Source: Seleniibacterium sp963677135
GTDB taxonomy: Bacteria > Desulfobacterota > Desulfuromonadia > Desulfuromonadales > Geopsychrobacteraceae
Length of the DNA stretch: 64,000 bases
Direction: 5' to 3'
NCBI GenBank assembly: GCA_963677135.2
Contig: CAXXLS010000018.1
Coordinates: 1-64,000, forward strand
Under the pieces are notes generated by a model. That model was not told the DNA's origin and searched no databases. It was given only the letters and a program-made list of their open reading frames with translations. Below are positions 27,243-36,045 of the stretch, in pieces. Position 1 is the stretch's first letter; every line of letters starts with the position of its first letter. The position numbers were made by a program, and so were the translations under genes.

Positions 27243-27288
27243 ATCGCTGATCGGGGAAAACTCAGGCTTCACGTAAAGGACAACATGG

Positions 27289-28494
27289 ATGCTGAATGAA
27301 CACAGAGAGGGGCAGGTCATTGACCTGCTGCAGAGGATGTTGCAGCAACGCAGCTATTCCGGGGAAGAAGACGGGGTGGTGCGGATTCTGAGGGAATGCT
27401 TCTCCGCCCTGGATTTTGACAAGGTGACGGTCGACAGGTTCGGAAATGTCATTGGCGAACTACGCGGCAACCGCCCGGGCAGGACACTGTTGTTCGACGG
27501 TCATATCGATACAGTGCCGGTCCCGGACCCCGCGCCCTGGACCCATGACCCTTTTGGCGGTGAGTTATGTGACGGGAAGATTTATGGGCGCGGCGCTTCG
27601 GATATGAAGGGGGCCGTTGCCGCCATGGTCGCAGCCGCCGGTTTCTTCGCTCAGGATCGTCAGCGCGATTTTCCCGGCAGTATTCTGGTGGCCGGGGTGG
27701 TTCACGAAGAGTGTTTCGAGGGCGTCGCGGCCAGGGAGATCAGCAAGGTCTACCGGCCGGATTATGTCGTTATCGGCGAAGCCTCGGAGCTGAATCTGAA
27801 AATCGGGCAGCGCGGACGCGCCGAAATCGTGGTCGAAACCTTCGGTAAACCGGCCCATTCGGCAAATCCGCGCAAGGGGATCAATGCTGTCTACCAGATG
27901 GCCAGACTGATCGAGAAGATCAGAACCCTGCCGGCCAGGGAGCATCCCGTCCTGGGACAGGGAATTCTTGAGCTGACAGATATCAAGTCGACCCCTTATC
28001 CGGGGGCATCGGTTGTGCCTTCCTACTGCCGGGCGACATACGACCGCAGGCTGCTGGTCGGTGAAATGGCCGAGGAGGTTCTTGCTCCTTTAGAGCAGGC
28101 TATCGCCGAGCTGGCTGCCGCTGATGAGTCCTTCAGGGCCAGCGTGTCCTATGCCTGCGGCGAGGAACGCTGCTACACCGGCGAGACGATCGCCGAACGG
28201 CGGTTTTTCCCGGGCTGGCTGTTTGCCGAAGAGGACGATTTCGTCCAGGCGGCCCTGGCCGGGTTGCGCCAGGCCGGCCTGGACCCGGCAGTCACCCATT
28301 ATTCCTTCTGTACCAACGGCAGCCATTATGCCGGTGAAGCTGGAATCCGGACCCTCGGTTTCGGTCCGTCCCCGGAAAATCTGGCCCACACCATAGACGA
28401 GTATATCGAGGTCAGCCAGTTGCTTGGCGCCGTGCGCGGTTATTACGGCCTGATTGAAGGCCTGCTCGGGCAGGTCGGGGAAGGTGAGGGATAA
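27289..28494 (+). CDS. ygeY: YgeY-family M20 metallohydrolase
   Basis: A 401-residue M20 dinuclear-zinc hydrolase. Metal ligands are legible: LFDGHIDTVPVPD (His and first Asp), GRGASDMKGAVAAM (bridging Asp), VVHEECFEG (catalytic and metal Glu), IGEASELN, and the late His in FCTNGSHYAG/ENLAHTIDEYI. Relatives are annotated as the selenium-metabolism-linked hydrolase YgeY because of the E. coli locus. In this operon it probably removes an acyl or carbamoyl group from an amino acid. ATG 27289 has AAAGGA upstream; the D-aminoacylase starts five bases after its stop. Confidence 0.85.
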   Translation: MLNEHREGQVIDLLQRMLQQRSYSGEEDGVVRILRECFSALDFDKVTVDRFGNVIGELRGNRPGRTLLFDGHIDTVPVPDPAPWTHDPFGGELCDGKIYGRGASDMKGAVAAMVAAAGFFAQDRQRDFPGSILVAGVVHEECFEGVAAREISKVYRPDYVVIGEASELNLKIGQRGRAEIVVETFGKPAHSANPRKGINAVYQMARLIEKIRTLPAREHPVLGQGILELTDIKSTPYPGASVVPSYCRATYDRRLLVGEMAEEVLAPLEQAIAELAAADESFRASVSYACGEERCYTGETIAERRFFPGWLFAEEDDFVQAALAGLRQAGLDPAVTHYSFCTNGSHYAGEAGIRTLGFGPSPENLAHTIDEYIEVSQLLGAVRGYYGLIEGLLGQVGEGEG

Positions 28495-28499
28495 ATGAC

Positions 28500-30095
28500 A
28501 TGAAAACCTTGCTGCAGAACGGAACGATTGTCGACGGGACCGGCAAACCGGCCTGTCCGGGGAGCGTTGCCATCGTCGATGGCCTGATCGCTGAGGTCGG
28601 ACAGGTTCAGGCCGAAGGCTTTGACCGTATCATCGATGCCGCCGGCCTGGTTATTTCCCCCGGATTCATTGACAGCCACAGCCATTCCGATCTGAAAATC
28701 CTTGAGCAGCCCTATCTCGATGCCAAGCTCAGGCAGGGGATCACCACCGAGATCTTCGGTCAGGACGGGATCTCCATGGCGCCTCTGCCGGCAGAGTATG
28801 TGGGGCCATGGCGCAAGAATCTTGCCGGGCTTGAAGGGGAAAGCGATGCGATCGACTGGAATTACCGGGATACGGCGGGCTATCTGGCCCTGCTTCAAAG
28901 GACCGGGGTTGGCTCGAATGTCTGCTATCTGGTTCCCCACGGCAATGTCCGGATGGAGGCCATGGGGCTGGATAATCGCTTACCCTCCACTGCAGAGCTG
29001 GAGCGGATGAAGGACATCTGCCGGCGCGAGTTCGAAGCCGGTGCCGTGGGACTCTCTTCGGGGCTGATCTATATTCCCTGTGCCTACAGCAATCTCGACG
29101 AAATTGTTGCATTGTGCAAAGTGGCCGCAGAATTCGATGCTCCGTTTGTGGTCCATCAGCGCAGCGAAGCCGATACCATCCTGGACTCGATGGCGGAGAT
29201 CGTTGAAATCGGACGCCGTTCCGGGGTCAAACTCCACTTTTCCCATTTCAAAGTCTGTGGAAAGAAGAACTGGGACAAGATCGACCAGGTTCTTGAGATC
29301 CTTGATCGTGCCCGTGCCGAAGGGTTGCAGGTGTCTTTCGATCAATACCCCTACGTGGCGGGGAGTACCATGCTGGGGGTGATTTTACCGCCCTGGGCCC
29401 ATGCCGGAGGGACCGATCGCCTGTTGGAGCGCCTGGCTGATCCGGCGGAGCGGCTGAAGATGGTGCGGGACATCGAAGGCGGGTTGCCCGGGTGGGACAA
29501 TTTCGTCGAGTTCGCCGGGCTGGACAAGATTTTTGTGACCAGCGTCAAGACCAGGGAAAATGCCGACGTCATCGGCAAAAATCTTGTCGAGATCGGTCAG
29601 ATGCGCGGGAAGGACCCCTTTGATGCGACCTTCGATCTGCTGCTGGCCGAAAAGAATGCCGTTGGGATGGTCGACTTTTACGGGACCGAGGAGCACATCG
29701 TGCGTTTCCTGAAGCGTCCGGAACAGAACGTCTGTACCGACGGACTGCTGAGCGGAAAACCTCACCCCAGGGCTTTCGGGGCTTTTCCCCGGGTTCTCGG
29801 GAAATATGTCCGCGAACAGCAGGTGCTCAGCCTGGAGCAGGCCATCCATAAGATGACCGGTAAAACAGCGGCGGTGTTCGGCCTGGCGGATCGCGGGCTG
29901 ATCGCCGCAGGGTACGCGGCCGACCTGGTCCTGTTCGACCCGGATCGGATCATCGATCGGGGAACCTTTATCGATCCGGTTCAGTATCCCCTGGGGATCG
30001 CGTATCTGTTCGTGAATGGGGAACTGCTGATTGAGCGGAATGAACCGGTCAGAGTGTTGGCCGGAAAGGTTCTCAAAGGCGGGAAGTGTTTATAA
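28500..30095 (+). CDS. N-acyl-D-amino-acid deacylase
   Basis: A 531-residue amidohydrolase of the D-aminoacylase family. The metal-binding DSHSHSD motif occurs near residue 59, HFSHFKVCG carries later His ligands, and CTDGLLSGKPHPRAFGAFPRVLG is typical of this family near the C-terminus. It releases D-amino acids from N-acyl-D-amino acids in the cytoplasm. Immediately downstream of the M20 hydrolase and upstream of a TRAP transporter, it defines the cluster as one for acylated or D-amino acids. Confidence 0.9.
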   Translation: MKTLLQNGTIVDGTGKPACPGSVAIVDGLIAEVGQVQAEGFDRIIDAAGLVISPGFIDSHSHSDLKILEQPYLDAKLRQGITTEIFGQDGISMAPLPAEYVGPWRKNLAGLEGESDAIDWNYRDTAGYLALLQRTGVGSNVCYLVPHGNVRMEAMGLDNRLPSTAELERMKDICRREFEAGAVGLSSGLIYIPCAYSNLDEIVALCKVAAEFDAPFVVHQRSEADTILDSMAEIVEIGRRSGVKLHFSHFKVCGKKNWDKIDQVLEILDRARAEGLQVSFDQYPYVAGSTMLGVILPPWAHAGGTDRLLERLADPAERLKMVRDIEGGLPGWDNFVEFAGLDKIFVTSVKTRENADVIGKNLVEIGQMRGKDPFDATFDLLLAEKNAVGMVDFYGTEEHIVRFLKRPEQNVCTDGLLSGKPHPRAFGAFPRVLGKYVREQQVLSLEQAIHKMTGKTAAVFGLADRGLIAAGYAADLVLFDPDRIIDRGTFIDPVQYPLGIAYLFVNGELLIERNEPVRVLAGKVLKGGKCL

Positions 30096-30124
30096 AATAG
30101 GCAGAAAATCGATTTGTGACGCAT

Positions 30125-30144
30125 AAAAGAACAGGCGTTCTTTT
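30125..30144. promoter_or_regulatory. Inverted repeat upstream of the TRAP promoter
   Basis: AAAAGAAC (30125-30132), AGGC, GTTCTTTT (30137-30144). It follows the D-aminoacylase gene and is 40 bp upstream of a sigma-54 promoter. It may be a weak terminator, since some T follow, or an activator-binding site. Confidence 0.4.
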
Positions 30145-30183
30145 GTTTCTCCTGTGATTCCGAAGGCTTGGCCATCCGGCAGG

Positions 30184-30201
30184 GTGGCATACAGTCTGCA
30201 T
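30184..30201 (+). promoter_or_regulatory. Sigma-54 (-24/-12) promoter of the TRAP genes
   Basis: GTGGCATACAGTCTGCAT: GG at 30186-30187, GC at 30198-30199, exactly ten bases between, with TGGCA and TGCA flanks close to consensus. Expected start near 30211, about 30 bases before the dctQ ATG. Confidence 0.78.
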
Positions 30202-30241
30202 TAGGTTCTTTATTCGTGCAAAACCAGAGAAAACGACTTTT

Positions 30242-30751
30242 ATGATGCGTAAATTATTTGATCTGACAACCCGGCTCAGCAGCCGGCTGAATTGGCTGGT
30301 GGAACGGCTCTGTGCGGTTCTGGTCCTGCTGATGATTCTCGATGTCTGGCTGGGTATCGTGTCCCGCTACGCTATCGATCTGAATATTACCTGGACCGAG
30401 GAGCTGGCCCGCTACCTGATGATCTGGGGGGCGTTGCTGGCCGTGTCTTGCGGCGTCTACTATCGGGAGCATGTCGGTCTGATGCTCCTGCTGGAAGCGC
30501 TGCCCCGGAAACTTCAGAAAAGCACACGGCTGCTGCTCGATGTGATCGGCCTGGTCTTTTTCGTGATTCTGGTTTTCTACGGGGTGAAGATGACCGCTGA
30601 CGGGCGGACCCAGTATGCGACTATTTTCGGCATGACCATGTTGATTCCTTTTGCGGCTGTACCGGTCTCCGCAGCCCTTGCGGCCATCCAGATGCTGCTT
30701 GTCGCCCTGAAGGATTTTGCGCAGATGTTTATCAGGGAGGCGACCTCATGA
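30242..30751 (+). CDS. TRAP transporter small membrane subunit (DctQ family)
   Basis: A 169-residue protein with four predicted helices and the DctQ-type NITWTEELARYLMIWGALLA segment. It bridges substrate-binding protein and large permease. The stop overlaps the start of the dctM gene. The adjacent D-aminoacylase and sigma-54 promoter suggest import of N-acyl or D-amino acids rather than C4-dicarboxylates. Confidence 0.9.
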   Translation: MMRKLFDLTTRLSSRLNWLVERLCAVLVLLMILDVWLGIVSRYAIDLNITWTEELARYLMIWGALLAVSCGVYYREHVGLMLLLEALPRKLQKSTRLLLDVIGLVFFVILVFYGVKMTADGRTQYATIFGMTMLIPFAAVPVSAALAAIQMLLVALKDFAQMFIREATS

Positions 30752-32025
30752 CCGTGCTTGTCTGTTTCTTCGGGCTTATGATCATCGGTCTGCCGATCGG
30801 CTACGTCCTCGGCATCGCCGGCATGGTGGGCATGTTCCAGATTGGCGGCATGGATTTTATGAACATGGCCGTACAGCGTTTTTTTGCCGGGCTCGATCTG
30901 TTTACCTTTCTGGCGATGCCGTTTTTTATCCTGGCCGGTGAAATCATGAACCGCAGCGGCATCACCGAGAAGATCGTAGCGTTTGCCGATGCCCTGGTCG
31001 GCTATCTGCGCGGGGGGATGGCCCATTCGAACATGCTGGCGTCGGTCCTTTTCGCGGGGATGACAGGGGCCGCGGTTTCCGATGCTGCGGCTTTTGGCAA
31101 CACCCTGGTTCCGGCCATGGTCAAGAAGGGCTATACCAAACCGTTCGCCTGCGCGGTGACGGCTGCCGGATCGATCATCGGCCCGACGATCCCGCCATCC
31201 AACCTGATGGTCATCTACGGCTCTTTGATGGGGGTTTCCATTGCCGGTCTGTTTGCTGCGGGGATTATTCCGGGCTTGCTGATCTGCCTGATCTGTATGG
31301 CGCTGATAGCCGCCTGCGGCAGACGGTGGAAACTGCCGAAATCCGGGGATCGGCCAAGCCTGCTGCTGATTTTCAAGGCATTCCGTTCCAGCCTTTTGGC
31401 GCTGATCATGCCGGTTATCATCCTCGGAGCGATCATCAGTGGCGTTACGACCCCAACGGAGGCCGCCGCGATAGCGGTATTTTACGCTCTCTTTGTCGGG
31501 GTGGTTGTTTATCGGGCCCTTAAACTGTCAGATATCGTCGAAATGCTGATCCGCACCGCCCGTATCACCGGAGTCGTGTTTCTGATCATCGCTTCGGCAT
31601 CCATCCTCGGCTGGTACCTGACGTTCATGCAGATACCCCAGGCGATTACCACATGGTTCCTGTCCATGTCGAGCAATCCCAAGGTGATTATCGCCATGAT
31701 CCTGGTCCTGCTGCTGGCCATCGGGATGTTTATGGACATCAACGCGGCACTGATCATTCTGGCGCCGGTGCTGACCCCCCTGACCTTGAAAATCGGCATG
31801 GATCCGGTGCATGCCGGGGTCATGATCGTGCTGGCATTGAATATTTCTCTGATGACCCCGCCGGTGGGCGCCTGTCTGTTCGTGCTCGCCTCGGTCACGG
31901 GGGAAAAACTGGAGAAAATCAGTGTGGCGCTCTGGCCGTTTCTCCTGGTCGAAACTCTGATTTTGCTGATTATTGCTTTCTGGGCCGATCTGACCCTGTA
32001 TATTCCAAGGCTGCTGGGTTTGTAG
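30748..32025 (+). CDS. TRAP transporter large permease (DctM family)
   Basis: A 425-residue permease with about twelve helices. Family signatures include FFILAGEIMNRSGI, the AAVSDAAAFGNTLVPAM segment, IIGPTIPPSNLMVIYG and the late DINAALIILAPVLTPLTLKIGMDP. It is the ion-coupled channel of a DctPQM system; the start overlaps the dctQ stop. Confidence 0.95.
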   Translation: MTVLVCFFGLMIIGLPIGYVLGIAGMVGMFQIGGMDFMNMAVQRFFAGLDLFTFLAMPFFILAGEIMNRSGITEKIVAFADALVGYLRGGMAHSNMLASVLFAGMTGAAVSDAAAFGNTLVPAMVKKGYTKPFACAVTAAGSIIGPTIPPSNLMVIYGSLMGVSIAGLFAAGIIPGLLICLICMALIAACGRRWKLPKSGDRPSLLLIFKAFRSSLLALIMPVIILGAIISGVTTPTEAAAIAVFYALFVGVVVYRALKLSDIVEMLIRTARITGVVFLIIASASILGWYLTFMQIPQAITTWFLSMSSNPKVIIAMILVLLLAIGMFMDINAALIILAPVLTPLTLKIGMDPVHAGVMIVLALNISLMTPPVGACLFVLASVTGEKLEKISVALWPFLLVETLILLIIAFWADLTLYIPRLLGL

Positions 32026-32063
32026 GCAGTCAACATTCACCCTTTTTCTGGATGGAGAGATTT

Positions 32064-33104
32064 ATGCGTACGAGGAAATCTTTTGTATTTGGCGTGGCTC
32101 TGGTGCTGAGTGTTTTTATGTTGGTCGCTCCCGGGCAGGTTCTGGCTGCCAAAACCCTGAAGCTGGCGCACCTGAACAACGATGATCCCTTTGACAATGC
32201 GACCGGGGCGATGGCTGCCGTTTTCAAGAGCCTGGTCGAAGCCGGAACCAACGGTTCCATCGAGGTTCAGGTCTTTTCCAGTGGGCAGCTTGGCAAAGAC
32301 AAGGAAGTTCTGCAGCAGGTCAAAAGCGGCGCGGTACAGTCGACCATCGCCACCTCTGGCGGCATGGCTTCAATCTATCCCCTGATCGGCGTGCTGGACA
32401 TTCCTTTTGCCTTCCCGAACATCAGTGCAACCTACGAGGTTCTGGACGGCCCATTCGGTAAAAAATTGGCCGACGACATCAATAAAAAGACCGGTCTCAA
32501 AGTTCTCGGTTTCGGTGATTCAGGCGGCTTCTTTGCTTTTACCAACTCCAAGCGTCCGGTGAAGAGTCCTGCCGATATGAAGGGTCTGAAAATCCGGACC
32601 ATGGGTCTTGAAACTCACAAGGCGATTGTCAGCTCCCTTGGCGGTCAGCCGGTGTCCCTGCCCTGGGCGGAAGTTTATACCTCCCTGCAGACCGGTGTTG
32701 CTGACGGCCAGATGAATCCGGTGCCGATCATCAAGTTTGCGAAGTTTGATGAAGTTCAGAAATACCTGACCCTCTCCGGTCATCTTTTCGCACCGTATCC
32801 ATGGGTCATCAACCAGAAATTCTATGACAGCCTCACCAAGGAAGAGCAGGCGGTTGTTGACTATGCAGCCAAATCGGCCATCGTCGCCGGCCGTGGCATC
32901 AGCCGTATCATCGAGGCGTCAGACCGCGGTCTGCCGGCACTGGCTCAGAAAATGGAAGTCTACAGCCCGACTCCCGCAGAAAAGGCCCAATTCCGCGAAG
33001 CTGCCGTTCCCGCAGTCAAAGCTTATATCGTCAAGGCTCTCGGGGCTGAAGGTGAAGAGATGCTGAACGCTTTCCTGAGTGCTGTTGAGGAAGCGAACAA
33101 GTAA
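32064..33104 (+). CDS. TRAP transporter periplasmic binding protein (DctP family)
   Basis: A 346-residue protein with a cleavable signal peptide (about residues 1-28, ending VLAA) and a DctP-type fold. The segment LPWAEVYTSLQTGVADGQMNP is the family signature, and the conserved Arg expected to bind the substrate carboxylate is in GLKIRTMG. GGAGAGA precedes ATG 32064; the frame is open further upstream through dctM, but that extension has no ribosome site. It delivers the substrate to the preceding permease pair. Confidence 0.94.
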   Translation: MRTRKSFVFGVALVLSVFMLVAPGQVLAAKTLKLAHLNNDDPFDNATGAMAAVFKSLVEAGTNGSIEVQVFSSGQLGKDKEVLQQVKSGAVQSTIATSGGMASIYPLIGVLDIPFAFPNISATYEVLDGPFGKKLADDINKKTGLKVLGFGDSGGFFAFTNSKRPVKSPADMKGLKIRTMGLETHKAIVSSLGGQPVSLPWAEVYTSLQTGVADGQMNPVPIIKFAKFDEVQKYLTLSGHLFAPYPWVINQKFYDSLTKEEQAVVDYAAKSAIVAGRGISRIIEASDRGLPALAQKMEVYSPTPAEKAQFREAAVPAVKAYIVKALGAEGEEMLNAFLSAVEEANK

Positions 33105-33132
33105 CAGGCTCAGCAACAGATGTTGGACAAGA

Positions 33133-33166
33133 AAGCCCGGCGCAAGCAGGCGCCGGGCTTTTCTAT
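33133..33166. terminator. Terminator after the first TRAP operon
   Basis: AAGCCCGGCGC (33133-33143) pairs with GCGCCGGGCTT (33150-33160), followed by TTCTATTTTT. The gene on the other side is convergent, and the stem can work in both directions. Confidence 0.88.
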
Positions 33167-33171
33167 TTTTG

Positions 33172-33492
33172 TCAGGCGAGGCGTTTATAAATGTAGTGGT
33201 AATGTTTTCCCTCGAACAGGTCGGCCAGCGGCTTTGATGCCTCAACCGCTTCTTCCCTGATCGGCGAGCTTAACGCCTCGTCGATCGCCTTTCGGCTGGG
33301 ATAGTCGATCTGCTGGACCAGAACGACTCCGGGGGCCGCCTCTTCTTTCTCTTCCGGGCGGAACAGGCGAACGTCAAGAACATGGGGCATGCGTCGCCAG
33401 ATGGGCAACAGTCGGTTTTCAATAATGTCGAAAAATTCGTCTTCTTTGCCCGGTTTGATCATCCCTTCAAAAATTGCGCTGCGTGTATACAT
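33172..33492 (-). CDS. Small dimeric alpha/beta-barrel (ABM/Dabb-like) protein
   Basis: A 106-residue protein with the pattern of the antibiotic-biosynthesis-monooxygenase/stress-responsive barrel fold: short strands, a WRRMPHVLDVRLFR strand and a helix after SRKAIDEALSSP. Such proteins are dimeric and often act as accessory enzymes in catabolic clusters. GGAGA lies before the ATG. It follows the dehydrogenase gene in the same operon by 22 bp. Function unknown. Confidence 0.6.
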   Translation of the reverse strand: MYTRSAIFEGMIKPGKEDEFFDIIENRLLPIWRRMPHVLDVRLFRPEEKEEAAPGVVLVQQIDYPSRKAIDEALSSPIREEAVEASKPLADLFEGKHYHYIYKRLA

Positions 33493-33514
33493 TCGTTTCT
33501 CCGTCGTGGCTGGG

Positions 33515-34405
33515 TTAGTCCTCCGCCGGACCGTTGAATAGTTTCATCAGGGCGGCGTTGTCGTCACCGCCTTTGCCTGCCGCGACGAACAATCTGTGGA
33601 TTTCCGTCGTCAGGCTGGTCAGGGGCATGGCGACCAGGTTCTTGGCCGCAAACGCCTGGACCGCTTCCATATCCTTGAGCATGTTGTCGAGCCGGCCGGT
33701 GGGCGAATAGTCGTGGCGGCCCATTTTGGCCATGAATTCCTGGAGCAGTCGCGAATCGGCACGTCCACCGGCAATCGCAGCGGGAATCATCTCGACGTTG
33801 ACGCCCCCCTTGAGGGCCAGCTGAGTCGCCTCGGCAATCGCCTGGAAACCGATGGCGCACAGGACCTGATTGACCAGCTTGGTTGCCTGGCCTGCCCCGG
33901 AAGGCCCCATCAGAGTGTAATTCGCACACAGATGCTGCATGACGGCGCGGGCTGTCTCGAAATCTTCTTCACGTCCACCGGCCATGACGGCTAATTTCCC
34001 ACCCAGGGCCCCAGGTGCGCCGCCAGACAGAGGGCAGTCAACCCAGGGCATGCCGTGGGCGGAGAGCAGCTCTTCTGCCATGTCTTTGGTCGACTCCGGA
34101 TCGATGGACGACATGTCGATCAGAATCTTGTCGGCGGAGGCGGCCTGCGCTACCCCCTGGTCGCCAAAAACAGCAGCCTTGACGATTTTGGCGTTGTTCA
34201 GGGACAGGATGACAAAATCGGCCTGCCTTGCCGCATCGCAAGGCGAGGTTGCCGCAACCGCACCCCGTTCAACCATGGTGGCGACTTTCTGCTGATCCAG
34301 ATCAAATACGCAAACCTGCTGCTGACATTCAAGCAGGCGCGTGGTGATGGCGGTGCCCATGATTCCGACACCAATAACCGCGACACGATTCGTCTCTATG
34401 GCCAT
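33515..34405 (-). CDS. Beta-hydroxyacid dehydrogenase (3-hydroxyisobutyrate/tartronate semialdehyde reductase family)
   Basis: A 296-residue NAD(P)-dependent enzyme. Rossmann motif VIGVGIMGTAITTRL, substrate-binding signature DCPLSGGAPGALGG and the catalytic Lys in GAGQATKLVNQVL. Candidate substrates are tartronate semialdehyde or 3-hydroxyisobutyrate. GGAGGAGA before ATG 34405 fixes the start. It is divergent from the D-2-hydroxyacid dehydrogenase gene, and a palindromic operator lies between them; a second family member is encoded at 38502. Confidence 0.9.
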   Translation of the reverse strand: MAIETNRVAVIGVGIMGTAITTRLLECQQQVCVFDLDQQKVATMVERGAVAATSPCDAARQADFVILSLNNAKIVKAAVFGDQGVAQAASADKILIDMSSIDPESTKDMAEELLSAHGMPWVDCPLSGGAPGALGGKLAVMAGGREEDFETARAVMQHLCANYTLMGPSGAGQATKLVNQVLCAIGFQAIAEATQLALKGGVNVEMIPAAIAGGRADSRLLQEFMAKMGRHDYSPTGRLDNMLKDMEAVQAFAAKNLVAMPLTSLTTEIHRLFVAAGKGGDDNAALMKLFNGPAED

Positions 34406-34574
34406 ATTCTCCTCCGTGTGGACAGTGCTGTCTCTGTTCATATTGAGCTTGTTCCAGTGTAGCCGAAATTCTTAACGGTCAGCGGCCTCAAGGCAATTTT
34501 GAAACCTGATTTTTGACCGATAGATTAATCACAACCGGGAAAGCGGACAAAAATTTAATCCTTGCAAAATGAAA

Positions 34575-34588
34575 TGTTATCGATAACA
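34575..34588. promoter_or_regulatory. Operator TGTTATCGATAACA
   Basis: Perfect 14-bp palindrome of the LacI/GntR class, in the divergent region between genes 33515-34405 and 34651-35598. TTGCAA at 34562 may be the -35 element of the rightward promoter, so the operator would lie in its spacer. Related sites occur at 38405 and 39418, near a LacI-family gene. Confidence 0.75.
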
Positions 34589-34650
34589 ATACGGCTGGTT
34601 GCCTTACCTGTCAAGTTTAAACATCTTTCCTTTCCAATGTGGAGGTTGCT

Positions 34651-35598
34651 TTGAGTAAGATTGATATTTTGCAGATGGGTCCCTATCCGTCTTGGGACAT
34701 TGAGTTGCTGGAGCAGGATTTTATTCTTCATCCCTATTTTGAAGCCGAAGACAAAAAGCAGTTCGTCGCAGCGCGGGCCGACAGGATCAGGGGGATAGCG
34801 ACCCGTGGCGAACTGGGTGCCAGTCGCGAGTTGATTGAGTCGTTGCCGAATCTTGAGGTGATCTCTATCTACGGCGTCGGGTTTGACGCGGTTGATCTGG
34901 ACGCGGCAAGGGAGCGCGGTGTGCGGGTGACCAATACGCCTGATGTGCTGACCAAGGATGTGGCCGACCTGGGAATGGCCATGATGCTGGCCGGTGCCCG
35001 CGGGGTCATCGGGGCGGAAAGCTGGGTACGTTCCGGGAATTGGGCCAGGCAGGGGCTGTATCCGCTGCAAACTCAGGTGTCGGGTAAGAAGGCGGGGATT
35101 CTCGGGCTGGGACGGATCGGTTACGAAGTGGCCAAACGGTGTGCCGCATTCGATATGGATATCGCTTATTCCGATCTCGCCCCCCGCGATTTTGCCGCAG
35201 ATTGGGAGTATGTCCAGGACCCGGTGGCCTTGGCCGAACGATCGGACTTCTTCTTCGTGACCCTGACCGGGGGACCGGCCACCCGTCATATCGTTAACCG
35301 TCAGGTGATCGAAGCGGTGGGACCTGAAGGGATGCTGATTAACGTTTCGAGAGCGTCCAATATCGATGAAACGGAACTGTTAAGTGCCCTTGATGAAAAG
35401 CGCCTCGGGTTTGCCGCCCTGGACGTGTTCGAAGGGGAGCCGAACCTTGATCCACGGTTCCTTGATCTGGACAATGTGTTGCTGCAGCCTCACCACGCCA
35501 GTGGCACCATCGAAACCCGCAAGGCGATGGGGCGGTTGGTGTATGACAACCTGGCCGCGCATTTTGCCGGAAAGGAATTGCCGACCCCGGTGATCTGA
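34651..35598 (+). CDS. D-isomer-specific 2-hydroxyacid dehydrogenase
   Basis: A 315-residue NAD(P)-dependent dehydrogenase. The nucleotide motif GILGLGRIGYEVAKR, catalytic Arg in INVSRASNIDE, Glu in VFEGEPNLDP and His in QPHHASGT are all visible. Glyoxylate, hydroxypyruvate or 2-ketogluconate reduction are the likely activities; the second TRAP system and semialdehyde reductases fit sugar-acid use. The TTG start at 34651 is chosen because GGAGG lies five bases upstream; a GTG four codons earlier overlaps this site. Downstream lies repeat array B. Confidence 0.9.
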   Translation: MSKIDILQMGPYPSWDIELLEQDFILHPYFEAEDKKQFVAARADRIRGIATRGELGASRELIESLPNLEVISIYGVGFDAVDLDAARERGVRVTNTPDVLTKDVADLGMAMMLAGARGVIGAESWVRSGNWARQGLYPLQTQVSGKKAGILGLGRIGYEVAKRCAAFDMDIAYSDLAPRDFAADWEYVQDPVALAERSDFFFVTLTGGPATRHIVNRQVIEAVGPEGMLINVSRASNIDETELLSALDEKRLGFAALDVFEGEPNLDPRFLDLDNVLLQPHHASGTIETRKAMGRLVYDNLAAHFAGKELPTPVI

Positions 35599-35673
35599 AC
35601 AGCGACTGAACATGAAAATGCCCTGTCTTTCCGGGCCAGGAGAGACGGGGCCTTTTATAATATCTCGATCTCA

Positions 35674-36044
35674 AAGCCGCGCAGCGGCTTTGCGGTTCTG
35701 TCCCTTGATGCGTCAGCATCACTGCGGGCTGTTGCCGGTTGAAGGTAGTGTAAAGCGTATGCCTGAACCCGGCGGTTTTGATCTTGCTTTAAGGTTTGAA
35801 TTGAAACAATAAAAAGCAAGACCGCGGGGTCGCGCCCCCGCCCGGCGCCTTACTATTTGTCCCAGGCGGGCGACAAATAGTCAGCACAAAGCGCCCTTTT
35901 TTACCTGTCCGGGGGACGATCAGCAATTCCCAGTAGGAGACATTCAGGCTGGCAACGACCCGGCCCACGCTGAGCAGGCTCAGCTCATGGCCAGAATCGG
36001 AAAAACACCAAAGGTGTTTTGACCGTTGAAAAGCCCCTCACCTC
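35674..36044 (+). repeat. Multi-hairpin long repeat, array B unit 1 (internally deleted)
   Basis: Starts with AAGCCGCGCAGCGGCTT. It lacks the CTCCCTTTTCTTTG stem present in other copies (unit 372 instead of 460 bp) but keeps the GC-rich, ACTATTTGTC, CTGAGCAGGCTCAG and terminal stems. The last stem is AAAACACC-aaa-GGTGTTTT instead of AAAATGCC/GGCATTTT, a compensated double change. Confidence 0.85.
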
Positions 36045-36045
36045 C

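Noticed and set aside
27252..27272. A GG-N10-GC match before the ygeY-like gene
   Set aside because: Spacing fits but the flanking bases (CGGGGA, AGGCT) deviate from the RpoN consensus; judged chance.
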